Below, piece by piece: positions 9,642 through 19,360 of a stretch of DNA of 64,000 nucleotides; the first letter of the stretch is position 1; the number at the start of each line of letters is the position of its first letter. The translations under genes and the position numbers were made by a program. Under the pieces are notes generated by a model. That model did not search any database, had not been told where the DNA came from, and saw only the letters and a list, made by a program, of their open reading frames with translations. This DNA is from Halomonas alkalicola (GTDB lineage Bacteria > Pseudomonadota > Gammaproteobacteria > Pseudomonadales > Halomonadaceae), in the NCBI RefSeq assembly GCF_030704205.1, contig NZ_CP131913.1, forward strand, positions 2,480,001 to 2,544,000. Reading direction: 5' to 3'.

Positions 9642-11243
9642 GTGACGGATCGCGAGCAGACGCCCCCCACCCCGGTGGGCGAGAACGACAAGGTGGTGGC
9701 CCCCAAGGCCGGCGGGCTGATGCGCTCGGGCCTGGTGGTCAGCGTGATGACCATGCTCTCCCGGGTCATGGGCCTGGTGCGCGACGTGGTGGTGGCCACC
9801 CTGTTCGGCGCCGGCAGCGGCGCCGACGCCTTCTTCGTCGCCTTCAAGATCCCCAACTTCATGCGCCGGCTGTTCGCCGAGGGGGCCTTCAACCAGGCCT
9901 TCGTGCCGGTGCTCTCGGAGTACGCCACCCGCGGCAGCAAGCGCGAGGTGAAGGAGCTGCTCGATGCCGTCTCCGGCAGCCTCACCGTGGTGCTGGCGCT
10001 GCTCACGGCGCTGTTCATGGTCGCCGCCCCCTGGCTGGTGTGGGTGTTCGCCCCGGGCTTCGGCCGCGACCCCGCTAAGCTCGCGCTCACCGCCGACATG
10101 CTGCGGCTCACCTTTCCCTACCTGCTGCTGATCTCGCTGACGGCCTTTGCCGGCAGCGTGCTCAACACCTGGAACCGCTTCGCCATCCCGGCCTTCACCC
10201 CGGTGCTGCTCAACCTCTCGCTGATCGGCGCGGCGCTGCTGCTCACCCCGCTGATGACCGAGCCGGCCATGGCGCTGGCTTGGGGGGTGCTGATCGCCGG
10301 CGTCGCCCAGCTCGCCTTCCAGGTGCCCTTCCTGGTGCGCCTGGGGCTGATGCCCAGGCCCTGGCCGAGCTTCGTGCACCCCGGGGTGAAGCAGATCATG
10401 GTGCTGATGGCACCGGCGCTGTTCGGCGTCTCGGTCTCCCAGATCAACCTGCTGCTCGACACCATCCTCGCCTCGCTGCTGGCGCCGGGTAGCGTCTCCT
10501 GGCTCTACTACTCCGACCGCCTGGTGGAGCTGCCGCTGGGGGTGTTCGGCATCGCCATTGGCACCGTGATCCTGCCGGCGCTCTCCAAGCGCCACGCCGC
10601 TCAGTCCGGCCAGCACTTCAGCGAGATGCTCGACTGGGCGATCCGCGCCGTGCTGCTGCTGGGGCTGCCGGCTGCCCTGGCGCTGGCGATACTCGCCGAG
10701 CCGCTGTTGATCTCGCTGTTCCACTACGGCGCCATGACCGAGCACGACATCACCATGGCGGCGATGAGCCTGCGCGCCTATGCCTTCGGCCTGGTGGCCT
10801 TCATGCTGATCAAGGTGCTGGCGCCGGGCTTCTTCGCCCGCCAGAACACCAGCACGCCGGTGAAGGTCGGCATCATCGCCATGGTCGCCAACATGGTCTT
10901 CAACCTGATCCTGATCTGGCCCCTGGCCCACGCCGGCCTTGCGCTGGCCACGGCGCTCTCGGCGTTCCTGAATGCCGGCCTGCTGGGCTGGCTGCTCCAC
11001 AAGGAACGGGTGCTGGTGTTCCAGCCCGGCTGGGGGCGCTACGCGGTGCAGCTGCTGGGTGGCTGCGCGGTGATGGGGCTCGGCCTGTGGCTGATCGCGC
11101 CCGACTGGCAGGCGTGGCTGGGCTGGAGCGTCTGGACCCGGGTGGCCTGGCTGGGCGCCCTGGTGGTGGCCGGCGCCGGCGTTTACTTCGCCTGGCTCGC
11201 GCTGACCGGGGTGCGCCTGCGGCAGTTCAAGATGAAGAGCTGA
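9642..11243 (+). CDS. murJ: lipid II flippase MurJ
   Basis: A 533-residue membrane protein with about 14 helices. The hallmark first helices read MTMLSRVMGLVRDVVVA and FKIPNFMRRLFAEGAFNQAF. It flips lipid II across the inner membrane for peptidoglycan synthesis. The start is GTG at 9642 with an AGGA site. The order rpsT-murJ-ribF-ileS is the standard gammaproteobacterial one, but here about 1.9 kb of IS110-type and REP sequence separates murJ from ribF. Confidence 0.95.
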   Translation: MTDREQTPPTPVGENDKVVAPKAGGLMRSGLVVSVMTMLSRVMGLVRDVVVATLFGAGSGADAFFVAFKIPNFMRRLFAEGAFNQAFVPVLSEYATRGSKREVKELLDAVSGSLTVVLALLTALFMVAAPWLVWVFAPGFGRDPAKLALTADMLRLTFPYLLLISLTAFAGSVLNTWNRFAIPAFTPVLLNLSLIGAALLLTPLMTEPAMALAWGVLIAGVAQLAFQVPFLVRLGLMPRPWPSFVHPGVKQIMVLMAPALFGVSVSQINLLLDTILASLLAPGSVSWLYYSDRLVELPLGVFGIAIGTVILPALSKRHAAQSGQHFSEMLDWAIRAVLLLGLPAALALAILAEPLLISLFHYGAMTEHDITMAAMSLRAYAFGLVAFMLIKVLAPGFFARQNTSTPVKVGIIAMVANMVFNLILIWPLAHAGLALATALSAFLNAGLLGWLLHKERVLVFQPGWGRYAVQLLGGCAVMGLGLWLIAPDWQAWLGWSVWTRVAWLGALVVAGAGVYFAWLALTGVRLRQFKMKS

Positions 11244-11269
11244 CCTTGTAGACATGATGGATTGACCTG

Positions 11270-12815
11270 CCCCACCTCAACGTCGTGGGTTATGTTGAGG
11301 TTGGGCCAGAACACAGAGCCACTATTGAGGGAGGCAGGTCATGAAACAGTCTAACGCAACTCAGCGATCCGTTGTCGACCGCACTGTCACCGAGCGGATC
11401 AACGCCGCCAGCTACGTTCACGCCGCCTATATCGGCCTGGACGTGCATAAGGCCAGCATCTCGGTGGCGGTCGCTGAGGCAGGCCGGCAAACGCCCGAGT
11501 TTCGCGGTGAGATCCCCAATGAACCCAAGGCGATCGACAAGCTGATTCGCCAGATGAGCGAACGCTTCGACGGGCAGCCCCTGCTGTTCAGCTACGAGGC
11601 CGGACCCTGCGGCTACGGGGTCTATCACCAGGTCCAGGCCAGCGGCCATGACTGTGAGGTGGTAGCACCGACCCTGATCCCGCGTCGTGCCGGCGCGATC
11701 GTGTCAAGACTGACCGCCGCGATGCGCAGATGCTGGCCCGCCTGTCGCGCTCTGGAGAACTCACCCCCGTCTGGGTACCCACGCCGGAACAGGAAGCGAT
11801 ACGCGACCTGACGCGGGCTCGGGAGGATATGAAGGCCATCGAGCTCAAGGCGCGTCAGCGGCTGAACGCCTTCCTGCTGCGACACGGCAAGGCCTACCCC
11901 GGCAAGAGCAAGTGGATTCCTGCCCACTTTCGCTGGCTGGAAACGGTGCGCTTCGACACCCCGGTTCAGCAGATCGTGCTGCAGGAGTACATCGAGGCGG
12001 TGCGCGAAGCGCAGCGCCGCGTGGCCGGCCTGGAGAGGCAGATGGAGGCAGCACTGCCGGACTGGTCGCTGGCCCCGGTGGTCGAAGCCATCCAGGCGAT
12101 GCGCGGCGTCAGCCTGATCACCGCCATGACGGTGATGGCTGAGCTGGGGGATATCAGCCGTTTTGATTCGCCCTGTCAGCTGATGGCCTATCTGGGGGCT
12201 CGTGCCCAGCGAGCACTCGAGCGGGGGTAGCCGACGCCAGGGTGGCATTACCAAGACCGGCAATGGCCATGTACGACGCGTCCTGGTGGAGGCTGCCTGG
12301 AGCTACCGCTTTCCGGCCCGCAAGACGCGCATTATTGAGCAGCGGGCCGAGAGGACCTCGCCGACGGTGCAGGCGATAGCCTGGGCCGCGCACAGAAACG
12401 ACTCTGTGGGCGCTACCGCCGGCTGGCGGCCACGGGCAAGGCCAAGCAACAGGTGGTGACGGCCGTGGCTCGGGAGCTCACCGGCTTCCTGTGGGCGATT
12501 GCCTGCGAGGCCATGGGCAAGCCGCACGGCAGCCGAGCCACGGCATGATCATTCCGTCCCAGTGCCTTCGGGTCAGGGAGCGTCGGGCCGGTGGGAGAAC
12601 CCCTGACGCTCCTATGAGGCCCCCGCCCTCCGGGGCAGGGTGACCCTCGCTCGTAGACCAGGGCAGCTCCGCGACGAAGTGATGACAGGTCGGTACCCAA
12701 CCCACGAATACCAGAGAGATCCACCGTCGCTGATAGCCCCTCGCTTCCTGATCCGAAGGCATTGAGGACGACAATAGACAACAGAGACAACCGAACCCTT
12801 GACGGGTCAATCCAT
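11270..12815 (+). mobile_element. decayed IS110-family element, approximate ends
   Basis: The element carries a broken IS110-type transposase (11341-12548) with about 70-100 noncoding bases before it and about 265 after it. IS110 elements lack clear terminal inverted repeats, so the ends given are estimates bounded by murJ and by the 45-bp REP-type repeats. A hairpin CCTCAAC/GTTGAGG lies at 11275-11300. The long downstream noncoding stretch contains GGAGCGTC (12577-12584) able to pair with GACGCTCC (12605-12612). It may be the end that encodes the guide (bridge) RNA known for this family. Confidence 0.65.
11341..12548 (+). pseudogene. IS110-family transposase, three frameshifts
   Basis: Assembled over frames, the protein has the N-terminal DEDD RuvC-like domain (YIGLDVHKASISVAVAEAG, YEAGPCGYG) and the C-terminal transposase_20 domain (AMRGVSLITAMTVMAELGDI, then SGGSRRQGGITKTGNGHVRR with the catalytic serine region). 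Frame is lost near 11695 (before the residues DRVKTDRRDAQML), at a run of five G at 12194-12198 (one extra G), and near 12388-12391 (two extra bases in AHRNDS, restoring RLCGRYRRLAATGKAKQQ). The last frame ends at TGA 12546-12548. IS110 transposases act as DNA recombinases guided by a structured RNA; this copy should be inactive. Confidence 0.85.
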
Positions 12816-12820
12816 ACCAG

Positions 12821-12934
12821 GAGCCAGGCTCCGCCGGGCGAATGAGGGCTGACCGGACTTTGTGGGAGCCAGGCTCCGCCGGGCGAATGAGGGCTGACCG
12901 GACTTTGTGGGAGCCAGGCTCTGCCGGGCGAATG
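12821..12934. repeat. 45-bp tandem repeat, 2.5 units, REP-related
   Basis: Units at 12821-12865 and 12866-12910 are identical, and a third partial unit with one change runs 12911-12934. Each begins GAGCCAGGCTCCGCCGGGCG, the REP core also found at 12908, 20889 and 44761. There are no spacers. Confidence 0.85.
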
Positions 12935-13026
12935 GCGCCGCAGGCGCCCCGGCGGTGTTGCTAGCGTTGGCGCATGCCGCCAGGAGCCCTTCGGTCTCCA
13001 TTCGCCGGGCATAGCCCAGCTCCCAC
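12908..13026. repeat. REP pair in inverted orientation (BIME-like)
   Basis: The left arm reads GTGGGAGCCAGGCTCTGCCG, continuing into GGCGAATGG and the small hairpin GGCGCCGCAGGCGCC. The right arm, read on the minus strand from 13026, begins GTGGGAGCTGGGCTATGCCC. The two convergent REP heads flank about 60 bases. The right half (about 100 bases) is nearly identical to the repeat at 44761-44862 in opposite orientation. Confidence 0.75.
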
Positions 13027-13078
13027 AGGGTGGCCGCAGCGAATCGCGCTGGATTGCCAGTGGCCAAGCCCGCCCCGG

Positions 13079-13107
13079 CTGTCAAGGGGCCGGCGGTCCG
13101 GTATAAT
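13079..13107 (+). promoter_or_regulatory. candidate sigma-70 promoter of ribF
   Basis: CTGTCA at 13079-13084 and TATAAT at 13102-13107 are 17 bases apart, about 70 bases before ribF. It would restore expression of the ribF operon downstream of the IS and REP insertions. Confidence 0.6.
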
Positions 13108-13179
13108 CGCCCACTTTATGACCATCCTTGCGCCACTTACCTTTCGCATTCACCAAGCCAGCGGGGCTCGAGCAACGCC

Positions 13180-14217
13180 ATGCAAGTGATCCGAGGACTA
13201 CACAACCTGCGCGACGAGCACCGCGGCTGCGTGGCCACCATCGGCAACTTCGATGGCGTCCACCGCGGCCACCAGGCGATTCTCGACCAGTGTCGCGAGC
13301 AGGCCGCCAAGCTGCAGCTGCCGGTCACCGTGGTGGTCTTCGAGCCCCAGCCCCGGGAGTTCTTCGCCGGCGACCAGGCGCCGCCGCGGCTCACCCTGCT
13401 GCGCGACAAGGTGCGCCTGCTGGGCGATGCGGGGGTGGAGCGGGTGCTCTGCCTGCCCTTCAACGACGCCCTGCGCGGCCTCACCGCCGAGGCCTTCATC
13501 GAGAAGGTGCTGATCGAGGGCCTCGGCGTGCGCCACCTGGTGGTGGGCGACGACTTCCGCTTCGGCTGCGATCGCCGCGGCGACTTCCACCTGCTCACCG
13601 AGGTGGGCGAGCGGCACGGCTTCAGCGTCGAGCACACCCGCACCTTCACCGTCGACGACGACCGGGTCTCCAGCACGCGCATCCGCACCCTGCTGGCCAG
13701 CGGCAACTTCGAGGCGGCGGCCCGGCTGCTGGGGCGGCCCTATCGCCTGGGCGGCCGCGTGGTGGCCGATCAGAAGCTCGGCCGCACCATCGGCGTGCCC
13801 ACCGCCAACCTGCCCCAGCCGGTGCGCTCCCTGGCGCTGCAGGGTGTCTATGCGGTGGTCAGCGAGTTGCCCGACGGCCGGCGCCTGCCTGGCGTGGCCA
13901 ATATCGGCTGGCGCCCCACGGTGGGCAGCACCCGGCCGGTGCTGGAGGTTCACCTGTTCGACTTCGACGGCGACCTCTACGGCGAGCGCCTGCGCGTCTT
14001 CCCTTGCGCCAAGCTGCGCGGCGAGGTGAAGTTCGAGCACTTCGACGCCCTCAAGCGCCAGATCGGGGCCGACCAGCGCCGCGCCCGCGCCTATTTTTTA
14101 CAGCGCCCCACCTTCAATAACGACGATTCTCTTCCTCTGGCATCGGCGCCGCTGGCGCGCGAGGCCGTGACTTCCGATTCCTCGGCGGGGACCCCCGCCG
14201 ACCACGACGACGGCTGA
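13180..14217 (+). CDS. ribF: bifunctional riboflavin kinase / FAD synthetase
   Basis: A 345-residue enzyme that makes FMN from riboflavin and FAD from FMN. The N-terminal adenylyltransferase domain shows [16 protein letters not shown] (about residues 21-36) and [14 protein letters not shown]; the kinase domain begins near residue 185 with [11 protein letters not shown]. About 30 residues at the C-terminus (after the YFLQRP segment) are a low-complexity extension beyond the usual length. The ATG at 13180 is used; the longer open frame upstream is REP-derived sequence. Confidence 0.93.
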   Translation: MQVIRGLHNLRDEHRGCVATIGNFDGVHRGHQAILDQCREQAAKLQLPVTVVVFEPQPREFFAGDQAPPRLTLLRDKVRLLGDAGVERVLCLPFNDALRGLTAEAFIEKVLIEGLGVRHLVVGDDFRFGCDRRGDFHLLTEVGERHGFSVEHTRTFTVDDDRVSSTRIRTLLASGNFEAAARLLGRPYRLGGRVVADQKLGRTIGVPTANLPQPVRSLALQGVYAVVSELPDGRRLPGVANIGWRPTVGSTRPVLEVHLFDFDGDLYGERLRVFPCAKLRGEVKFEHFDALKRQIGADQRRARAYFLQRPTFNNDDSLPLASAPLAREAVTSDSSAGTPADHDDG

Positions 14218-14227
14218 CCCCCAGGAT

Positions 14228-17071
14228 ATGAGCGACTACAAGCACACTCTGAACCTGCCAGAAACCGATTTCCCGATGCGCGGCATGCTGCCCAAGCGCG
14301 AGCCGGAGCGCCTGGCCGAGTGGCAGGAGAAGAACCTCTACCACCGCCTGCGCGAGGAGCGCCGGGGCAAGCCGCTGTTCGTGCTGCACGATGGCCCTCC
14401 CTACGCCAACGGCAGCATCCACATCGGTCACGCCGTCAACAAGATCCTCAAGGACATCATCGTCAAGTCGAAGAACCTGGCCGGCTTCGATGCCCCCTAC
14501 GTGCCCGGCTGGGACTGCCACGGCCTGCCCATCGAGCACAAGGTCGAGACCACCCACGGCAAGCACCTGGCCGCCGAGCGCGCCCGCGAGCTGTGCCGCG
14601 AGTACGCTGGCGAGCAGATCCAGGGCCAGCTGGCCGATTTCGTGCGCCTGGGCGTGATGGGCGACTGGGACAACCCCTACCGCTCCATGGATTTCGCCAA
14701 CGAGGCCGGCGAGATCCGGGCCCTGGCCGACATGGTCGAGGCGGGCTACGTCTTCAAGGGCCTGAAGCCCGTCAACTGGTGCTTCGACTGCGGCTCGGCA
14801 CTCGCCGAGGCCGAGGTGGAGTACGCCGACAAGAAGTCCGACGCCATCGACGTGGCCTTCCCGGTGGAGGACGCCGACCGCCTGGCCGCCGCCTTCGGCC
14901 TGGCCGCGCTGCCCAAGCCCGCCGCCATCGTCATCTGGACCACCACCCCCTGGACCATCCCCGCCAACCAGGCACTCAACGTCCACCCCGAGTTCACCTA
15001 CGCGCTGGTGGATACCGGCGAGCGGCTGCTGGTGCTGGTGGAGGAGCTGGTCGAATCGTGCCTTTCGCGCTTCGGCCTCACCGGCGAGGTGATCGCCACC
15101 GCCCGCGGCGAGGCCTTCGACGGCATCCGCTTCCGCCACCCCTTCTACGATCGCCTCTCGCCGGTCTATCTGGCCGACTACGTCGAGGCCGAGGTGGGCA
15201 GCACCGGCATCGTCCACTCCGCCCCCGCCTACGGTATGGATGACTTCGTCACCTGCCGCGAGCACGGCATGGCCTTCGAGGAGATCCTGAGCCCGGTGCA
15301 GGGCAACGGCGTCTACGCCGACGACCTGCCCTACTTCGGCGGCCAGATGATCTGGAAGGCCAACCCGCAGATCGTCGAGAAGCTGCGCGAGGTCGGCGCG
15401 CTGATGCACCACGAGCCGATCACCCACAGCTACATGCACTGCTGGCGCCACAAGACCCCGGTGATCTACCGCGCCACCGCCCAGTGGTTCGTGGGCATGG
15501 ACGTGAAGGGCAGTCACGGCAAGACCCTGCGCGAGCGCGCGCTCGCGGGCATCGAGGCCACCCAGTTCACCCCGGCCTGGGGCCAGGCGCGCCTGCACAG
15601 CATGATCGCCAACCGCCCGGACTGGTGCATCTCCCGCCAGCGCAACTGGGGCGTGCCGATCCCGTTCTTCCTGCACAAGGCCACCGGCGAGCTGCACCCG
15701 CGCACCGTGGAACTGATGGAGGAGGCCGCCAAGCGCGTGGAGAAGGAGGGCATCGACGCCTGGTTCCGCCTCGACCCGGCGGAGCTGCTGGGCGAGGAGG
15801 CCGCCGACTATGAGAAGGTCACCGACACCCTGGACGTCTGGTTCGACTCCGGCACCACCCACCGCCACGTGCTGCGCGGCTCGCACCCCCACGGCCACAA
15901 GAGCGGCCCCGTGGCCGACCTCTACCTGGAGGGTTCCGACCAGCACCGCGGCTGGTTCCACTCCTCGCTGCTCACCGGCTGCGCCATCGACGGCCACCCG
16001 CCCTACCGCGGGCTGCTCACCCACGGCTTCACCGTGGACGCCCAGGGCCGCAAGATGTCCAAGTCCATGGGCAACGTGGTGGCCCCCCAGGAGGTGATGG
16101 ACAAGCTCGGCGCCGACATCCTGCGCCTGTGGGTCGCCTCCACCGACTACGGCAACGAGATGGCGGTCTCCGACGAGATCTTGAAGCGCACCGCCGACGT
16201 CTACCGCCGCATCCGCAACACCGCGCGCTTCCTGCTGGCCAACCTCAACGGCTTCGAGCCGAGCCGCGACGCCGTGGCCTTCGGTGAGATGCTGGCCCTG
16301 GACCAGTGGGTGGTGGACCGCGCCGCCCAGCTGCAGGTACGCATCGAGAAGGCCTACCAGGAGTATCGCTTCCTCGACGTCTACCAGCAGGTCCACGGCT
16401 TCTGCGCCCGGGAGCTGGGCGGCTTCTACCTGGACGTGATCAAGGATCGCCAGTACACCACCCAGACCGACTCCCTGGCGCGGCGCAGCGCCCAGACCGC
16501 CCTCTACCACGTGGTGGAGGCGCTCGCTCGCTGGGTCGCCCCGATCTTGAGCTTCACCGCCGAGGAGATCTTCGAGAACATCCCCGGCGAGCGCGGCGAC
16601 AGCGTGCTGCTGGAGGAGTACTACCAGGGCCTTGCCACCCTGGACGACGGCGCCGAGATGGGCCGCGACTTCTGGGAGCAGGTGCTCGAGGTGAAGCAGG
16701 CGGTGAACAAGTGCCTGGAGGACGCCCGCAACGCCAAGACCATCAAGGGCAGCCTGGCCGCCGAGGTCACCCTCTACGTGGACGACACCCTGCAGGCGAC
16801 GCTTGCCAAGCTGGGCGAGGAGCTGCGCTTCGTGATGCTGACCAGCGACGTGACCCTCAAGCCGCTCGCCGACGGTGAGCAGGCCGAGGGCGCCGAGGCC
16901 ACCGAGCTTGCCGGCCTGAAGGTGGCCGTGGCCGGAAGCCCGCACAGGAAGTGCGAGCGCTGCTGGCACCACCGCGAGGACGTGGGCAGCCACGAAGGCC
17001 ACGACGACCTGTGCGGGCGCTGCGTGAGCAACCTGCCCGAGGGCCCCGGCGAGACGCGCCTGTATGCCTGA
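14228..17071 (+). CDS. ileS: isoleucyl-tRNA synthetase
   Basis: A 947-residue class I synthetase. The HIGH motif is HIGH within [16 protein letters not shown] (about residues 58-73) and KMSKS lies within [10 protein letters not shown] (about residue 612). The editing domain is between them, and a C-terminal zinc site is formed by CERCWHH and CGRC. It follows ribF by 10 bases and overlaps lspA by 8 bases, so the three are translationally linked. Confidence 0.97.
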   Translation: MSDYKHTLNLPETDFPMRGMLPKREPERLAEWQEKNLYHRLREERRGKPLFVLHDGPPYANGSIHIGHAVNKILKDIIVKSKNLAGFDAPYVPGWDCHGLPIEHKVETTHGKHLAAERARELCREYAGEQIQGQLADFVRLGVMGDWDNPYRSMDFANEAGEIRALADMVEAGYVFKGLKPVNWCFDCGSALAEAEVEYADKKSDAIDVAFPVEDADRLAAAFGLAALPKPAAIVIWTTTPWTIPANQALNVHPEFTYALVDTGERLLVLVEELVESCLSRFGLTGEVIATARGEAFDGIRFRHPFYDRLSPVYLADYVEAEVGSTGIVHSAPAYGMDDFVTCREHGMAFEEILSPVQGNGVYADDLPYFGGQMIWKANPQIVEKLREVGALMHHEPITHSYMHCWRHKTPVIYRATAQWFVGMDVKGSHGKTLRERALAGIEATQFTPAWGQARLHSMIANRPDWCISRQRNWGVPIPFFLHKATGELHPRTVELMEEAAKRVEKEGIDAWFRLDPAELLGEEAADYEKVTDTLDVWFDSGTTHRHVLRGSHPHGHKSGPVADLYLEGSDQHRGWFHSSLLTGCAIDGHPPYRGLLTHGFTVDAQGRKMSKSMGNVVAPQEVMDKLGADILRLWVASTDYGNEMAVSDEILKRTADVYRRIRNTARFLLANLNGFEPSRDAVAFGEMLALDQWVVDRAAQLQVRIEKAYQEYRFLDVYQQVHGFCARELGGFYLDVIKDRQYTTQTDSLARRSAQTALYHVVEALARWVAPILSFTAEEIFENIPGERGDSVLLEEYYQGLATLDDGAEMGRDFWEQVLEVKQAVNKCLEDARNAKTIKGSLAAEVTLYVDDTLQATLAKLGEELRFVMLTSDVTLKPLADGEQAEGAEATELAGLKVAVAGSPHRKCERCWHHREDVGSHEGHDDLCGRCVSNLPEGPGETRLYA

Positions 17072-17618
17072 TTCGCACGCCAAGCACACCGGCGGCGGCC
17101 CTGCCAGCCACCCAGAGGTGCCGCCCATGCAGCGCCCGTTGCGCTGGCTGTGGCTGGCCGTGGCGATCATCGTGCTGGACCTCGCCACCAAGTACCCCGC
17201 CAGCGCCTGGCTGGAGTACGCCCGGCCGGTGGAGGTGCTGCCGTTCTTCAACCTGACGCTGCTGCACAACTATGGCGCCGCCTTCAGCTTCCTGGCCAAT
17301 CACCCCGGCTGGCAGCGCTGGTTCTTCGCCGCCATCGCGGTGGGGGCCAGCGTCGGCCTGACCATCTGGCTGACCCGGCTGAAGCGCGACGAGACGCTGC
17401 TGGCGTGCTCGCTTGCCGCCATAATCGGCGGCGCCCTGGGCAACCTCTACGACCGCCTGGTGCACGGCTACGTGGTGGACTTCCTCTCCTTCCACGTCGC
17501 CGGCTGGTACTACCCGGCCTTCAACGTCGCGGACATCGGCATCACCCTGGGGGCCATCGGCCTGATCTGGGAGTCGGTGTTCGGCGAGAAGCGCCGCGCG
17601 CGGCAACGCAATTCCTGA
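17064..17618 (+). CDS. lspA: lipoprotein signal peptidase
   Basis: A 184-residue inner-membrane aspartyl peptidase with four hydrophobic helices. The catalytic aspartates are in [16 protein letters not shown] and FNVADIGI. It removes signal peptides from prolipoproteins. The annotated start overlaps ileS; an internal ATG at 17127 (MQRPLRW) would give a more typical ~163-residue protein and cannot be excluded. Confidence 0.95.
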   Translation: MPDSHAKHTGGGPASHPEVPPMQRPLRWLWLAVAIIVLDLATKYPASAWLEYARPVEVLPFFNLTLLHNYGAAFSFLANHPGWQRWFFAAIAVGASVGLTIWLTRLKRDETLLACSLAAIIGGALGNLYDRLVHGYVVDFLSFHVAGWYYPAFNVADIGITLGAIGLIWESVFGEKRRARQRNS

Positions 17619-17631
17619 TAGAGAGAGCGCA

Positions 17632-18078
17632 ATGAGCGACTACCGCATCGACGAGGGCATGGAAGTGACCCTGCACTTCACCCTCAAGCTGGAAGACGGC
17701 ACCGTGGTGGACTCCACCCGCGACAAGGCCGCCGCCACCTTCCAGGTGGGCGACGGCAACCTGCCGCCAGGCTTCGAGCACCCCATGAAGGGCATGGCCG
17801 CCGGTGAGAGCGCAAGCTTCGAGATCACCCCGGAGCACGCCTTCGGCCAGCACAACCCCCAGAACATCCAGCGCCTGAAGCGCGACGACTTCGGCGACGA
17901 GGAGCTGGAGGTAGGCACCGTGATGTCCTTCTCCGACCCCTCCGGCGGCGAGCTGCCCGGGGTGATCAGCGCCATCGACGGCGACATGATCGACGTGGAC
18001 TTCAACCACCCGCTGGCAGGGCGTACCCTGACCTTCGAGGTGGAAGTGATCGACGTGAAGCGCGCGACGACGCACTGA
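17632..18078 (+). CDS. fkpB: FKBP-type peptidyl-prolyl isomerase
   Basis: A 148-residue SlyD/FkpB-type protein. The FKBP core is split by an insert-in-flap domain: VTLHFTLKLEDGTVVDSTRD, then EITPEHAFGQHNPQNIQRL, then DFNHPLAGRTLTFEVEVIDV. It is a cytoplasmic prolyl isomerase/chaperone. The lspA-fkpB-ispH order is conserved in Pseudomonas and E. coli, but here the Rpn-type gene and its fragment intervene before ispH. Confidence 0.92.
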   Translation: MSDYRIDEGMEVTLHFTLKLEDGTVVDSTRDKAAATFQVGDGNLPPGFEHPMKGMAAGESASFEITPEHAFGQHNPQNIQRLKRDDFGDEELEVGTVMSFSDPSGGELPGVISAIDGDMIDVDFNHPLAGRTLTFEVEVIDVKRATTH

Positions 18079-18087
18079 GGAGGCTTG

Positions 18088-19035
18088 ATGAGCAAGGCGG
18101 CCGGAGGTAGCAGCGACTTCGACTCTCCCTGGAAGGAAGCGCTGGAGCACTACTTTCCTCAGTTCCTCCAGCTGCTGATGCCGGAGATGTACCGGGAGAT
18201 CGATTGGCAGCGACCTCACGAGTTTCTCGACAAGGAGCTGCAGCAGGTCGTGCGTGATACCGAAGCCGGTCGCCGACATGCCGACAAGCTGGTCAAGGTG
18301 TATACGCTAGATGGCAGCGAGACCTGGGTGTTGATTCACGTTGAGGTGCAGGGCAGGGCCGATCGACACTTCAATGCCAGGATGTATCGCTACTACTACC
18401 GGTTGCAGGACAAGTATCCCCAGCGGCGTATTGCCAGCCTGGCTATTCTCACGGATCAAGGTCGCCACCATGCGCTTGGCCGTCACGAGCAAGGGCTGTG
18501 GCAGACCCACCTCTCCTTCAGCTTTCCAGTGGTGGACCTGCAGCAGGTGGGCAATGACCGCAGGGCGCTCGAGAACAGCACCAACCCCTTTGCTGTCGTA
18601 GTGATGGCTCAACTGGAAGCACACCGCACCAAGGGTGACGCAGGCGCTCGCCTGGTAACCAAGTTCGCCCTGATGAAGCGCCTGTACCAGCATGGTTTTA
18701 CGCGTGCGGAGGTGCTGGAGCTGTTGAGGCTGATAGACTGGATGCTGGAGCTGCCGCCCGCGCTGGAGGAGCAGCTGGAGATCCAGATGGCTCGCTTCGA
18801 GGAGGAGGTACAGATGGCCTATGTCACATCATTCGAGCGCATCGCGGAAAAACGCGGTATGCAGCAGGGCGCACAGAGCGGGCGTGTGGCGTTGCTGCTC
18901 AAGCAGCTGACTCTTAAATTCGGTGAGCTACCAGGGGACATCGAAGCAAGAGTGACTGAAGCCGAGGTGGACGAGCTTGATCGGTGGGGCGAGAGTGTCC
19001 TGACCGCCGGCAGCTTGAATGACATCTTCGACTGA
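18088..19035 (+). CDS. Rpn/PD-(D/E)XK nuclease-family protein with DUF4351
   Basis: This 315-residue protein resembles the transposase-like Rpn family. The nuclease-like core runs from DSPWKEALEHYFPQFLQLL to LIHVEVQGR, which carries the E-x-Q element of the PD-(D/E)XK fold; the preceding D is in ADKLVKV. The C-terminal 55 residues (ALLLKQLTLKFGELPGDIEA to the end) are a DUF4351 segment. Known Rpn proteins promote RecA-independent recombination; activity here is inferred. The ATG at 18088 is preceded by GAGGAGG. It interrupts the fkpB-ispH order, so it was probably acquired. Confidence 0.78.
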   Translation: MSKAAGGSSDFDSPWKEALEHYFPQFLQLLMPEMYREIDWQRPHEFLDKELQQVVRDTEAGRRHADKLVKVYTLDGSETWVLIHVEVQGRADRHFNARMYRYYYRLQDKYPQRRIASLAILTDQGRHHALGRHEQGLWQTHLSFSFPVVDLQQVGNDRRALENSTNPFAVVVMAQLEAHRTKGDAGARLVTKFALMKRLYQHGFTRAEVLELLRLIDWMLELPPALEEQLEIQMARFEEEVQMAYVTSFERIAEKRGMQQGAQSGRVALLLKQLTLKFGELPGDIEARVTEAEVDELDRWGESVLTAGSLNDIFD

Positions 19036-19054
19036 CTCCGTAGACGCACACCAC

Positions 19055-19343
19055 GGCATCGGGGGAGAAGCTGGAAGCCCAGATGGCTCGCTTCGAGGAG
19101 GAAGTGCAAATGCCGTATGTCACATCGTTTGAGCGCATTGCAGCAAAGCGAGGCTTTCAGCGGGGCTTTCAGTTGGGCAGGGTCATTGGCCGTGCCGAAA
19201 TGTTGTTGAAATTACTAACGGTGAAGTTCGGCGAGCTTCCCCCAGACATAGTGTCGAAGGTGAGCCATTCTGGGCTTGAGGAACAGGAGCTATGGGTCGA
19301 ACATATCTTGACCGCAGACAGCCTCGACGAAATTTTTGACTGA
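19055..19343 (+). pseudogene. duplicated C-terminal part of the Rpn/DUF4351 gene
   Basis: An ORF at 19083-19343 (86 codons, MARFEEEVQMPYVTSFERIA) aligns with the last third of the gene just upstream (MARFEEEVQMAYVTSFERIA), including the DUF4351 tail and the terminal DEIFD/NDIFD. The similarity begins near 19055 at the codons for EKLEAQ. The nuclease core is missing. Divergence between the copies is considerable, so the duplication is old or the fragment came from a related gene. It may still be translated as a stand-alone DUF4351 peptide. Confidence 0.75.
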
Positions 19344-19360
19344 CGCACCAAGGCAATCCT

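Noticed and set aside
12821..12934. Possible CRISPR array
   Set aside because: The 45-bp units are directly adjacent without spacers and carry a REP core; no cas genes are present.
14114..17269. 1051-codon minus-strand ORF
   Set aside because: It lies wholly antisense to ileS and has no recognisable domain.
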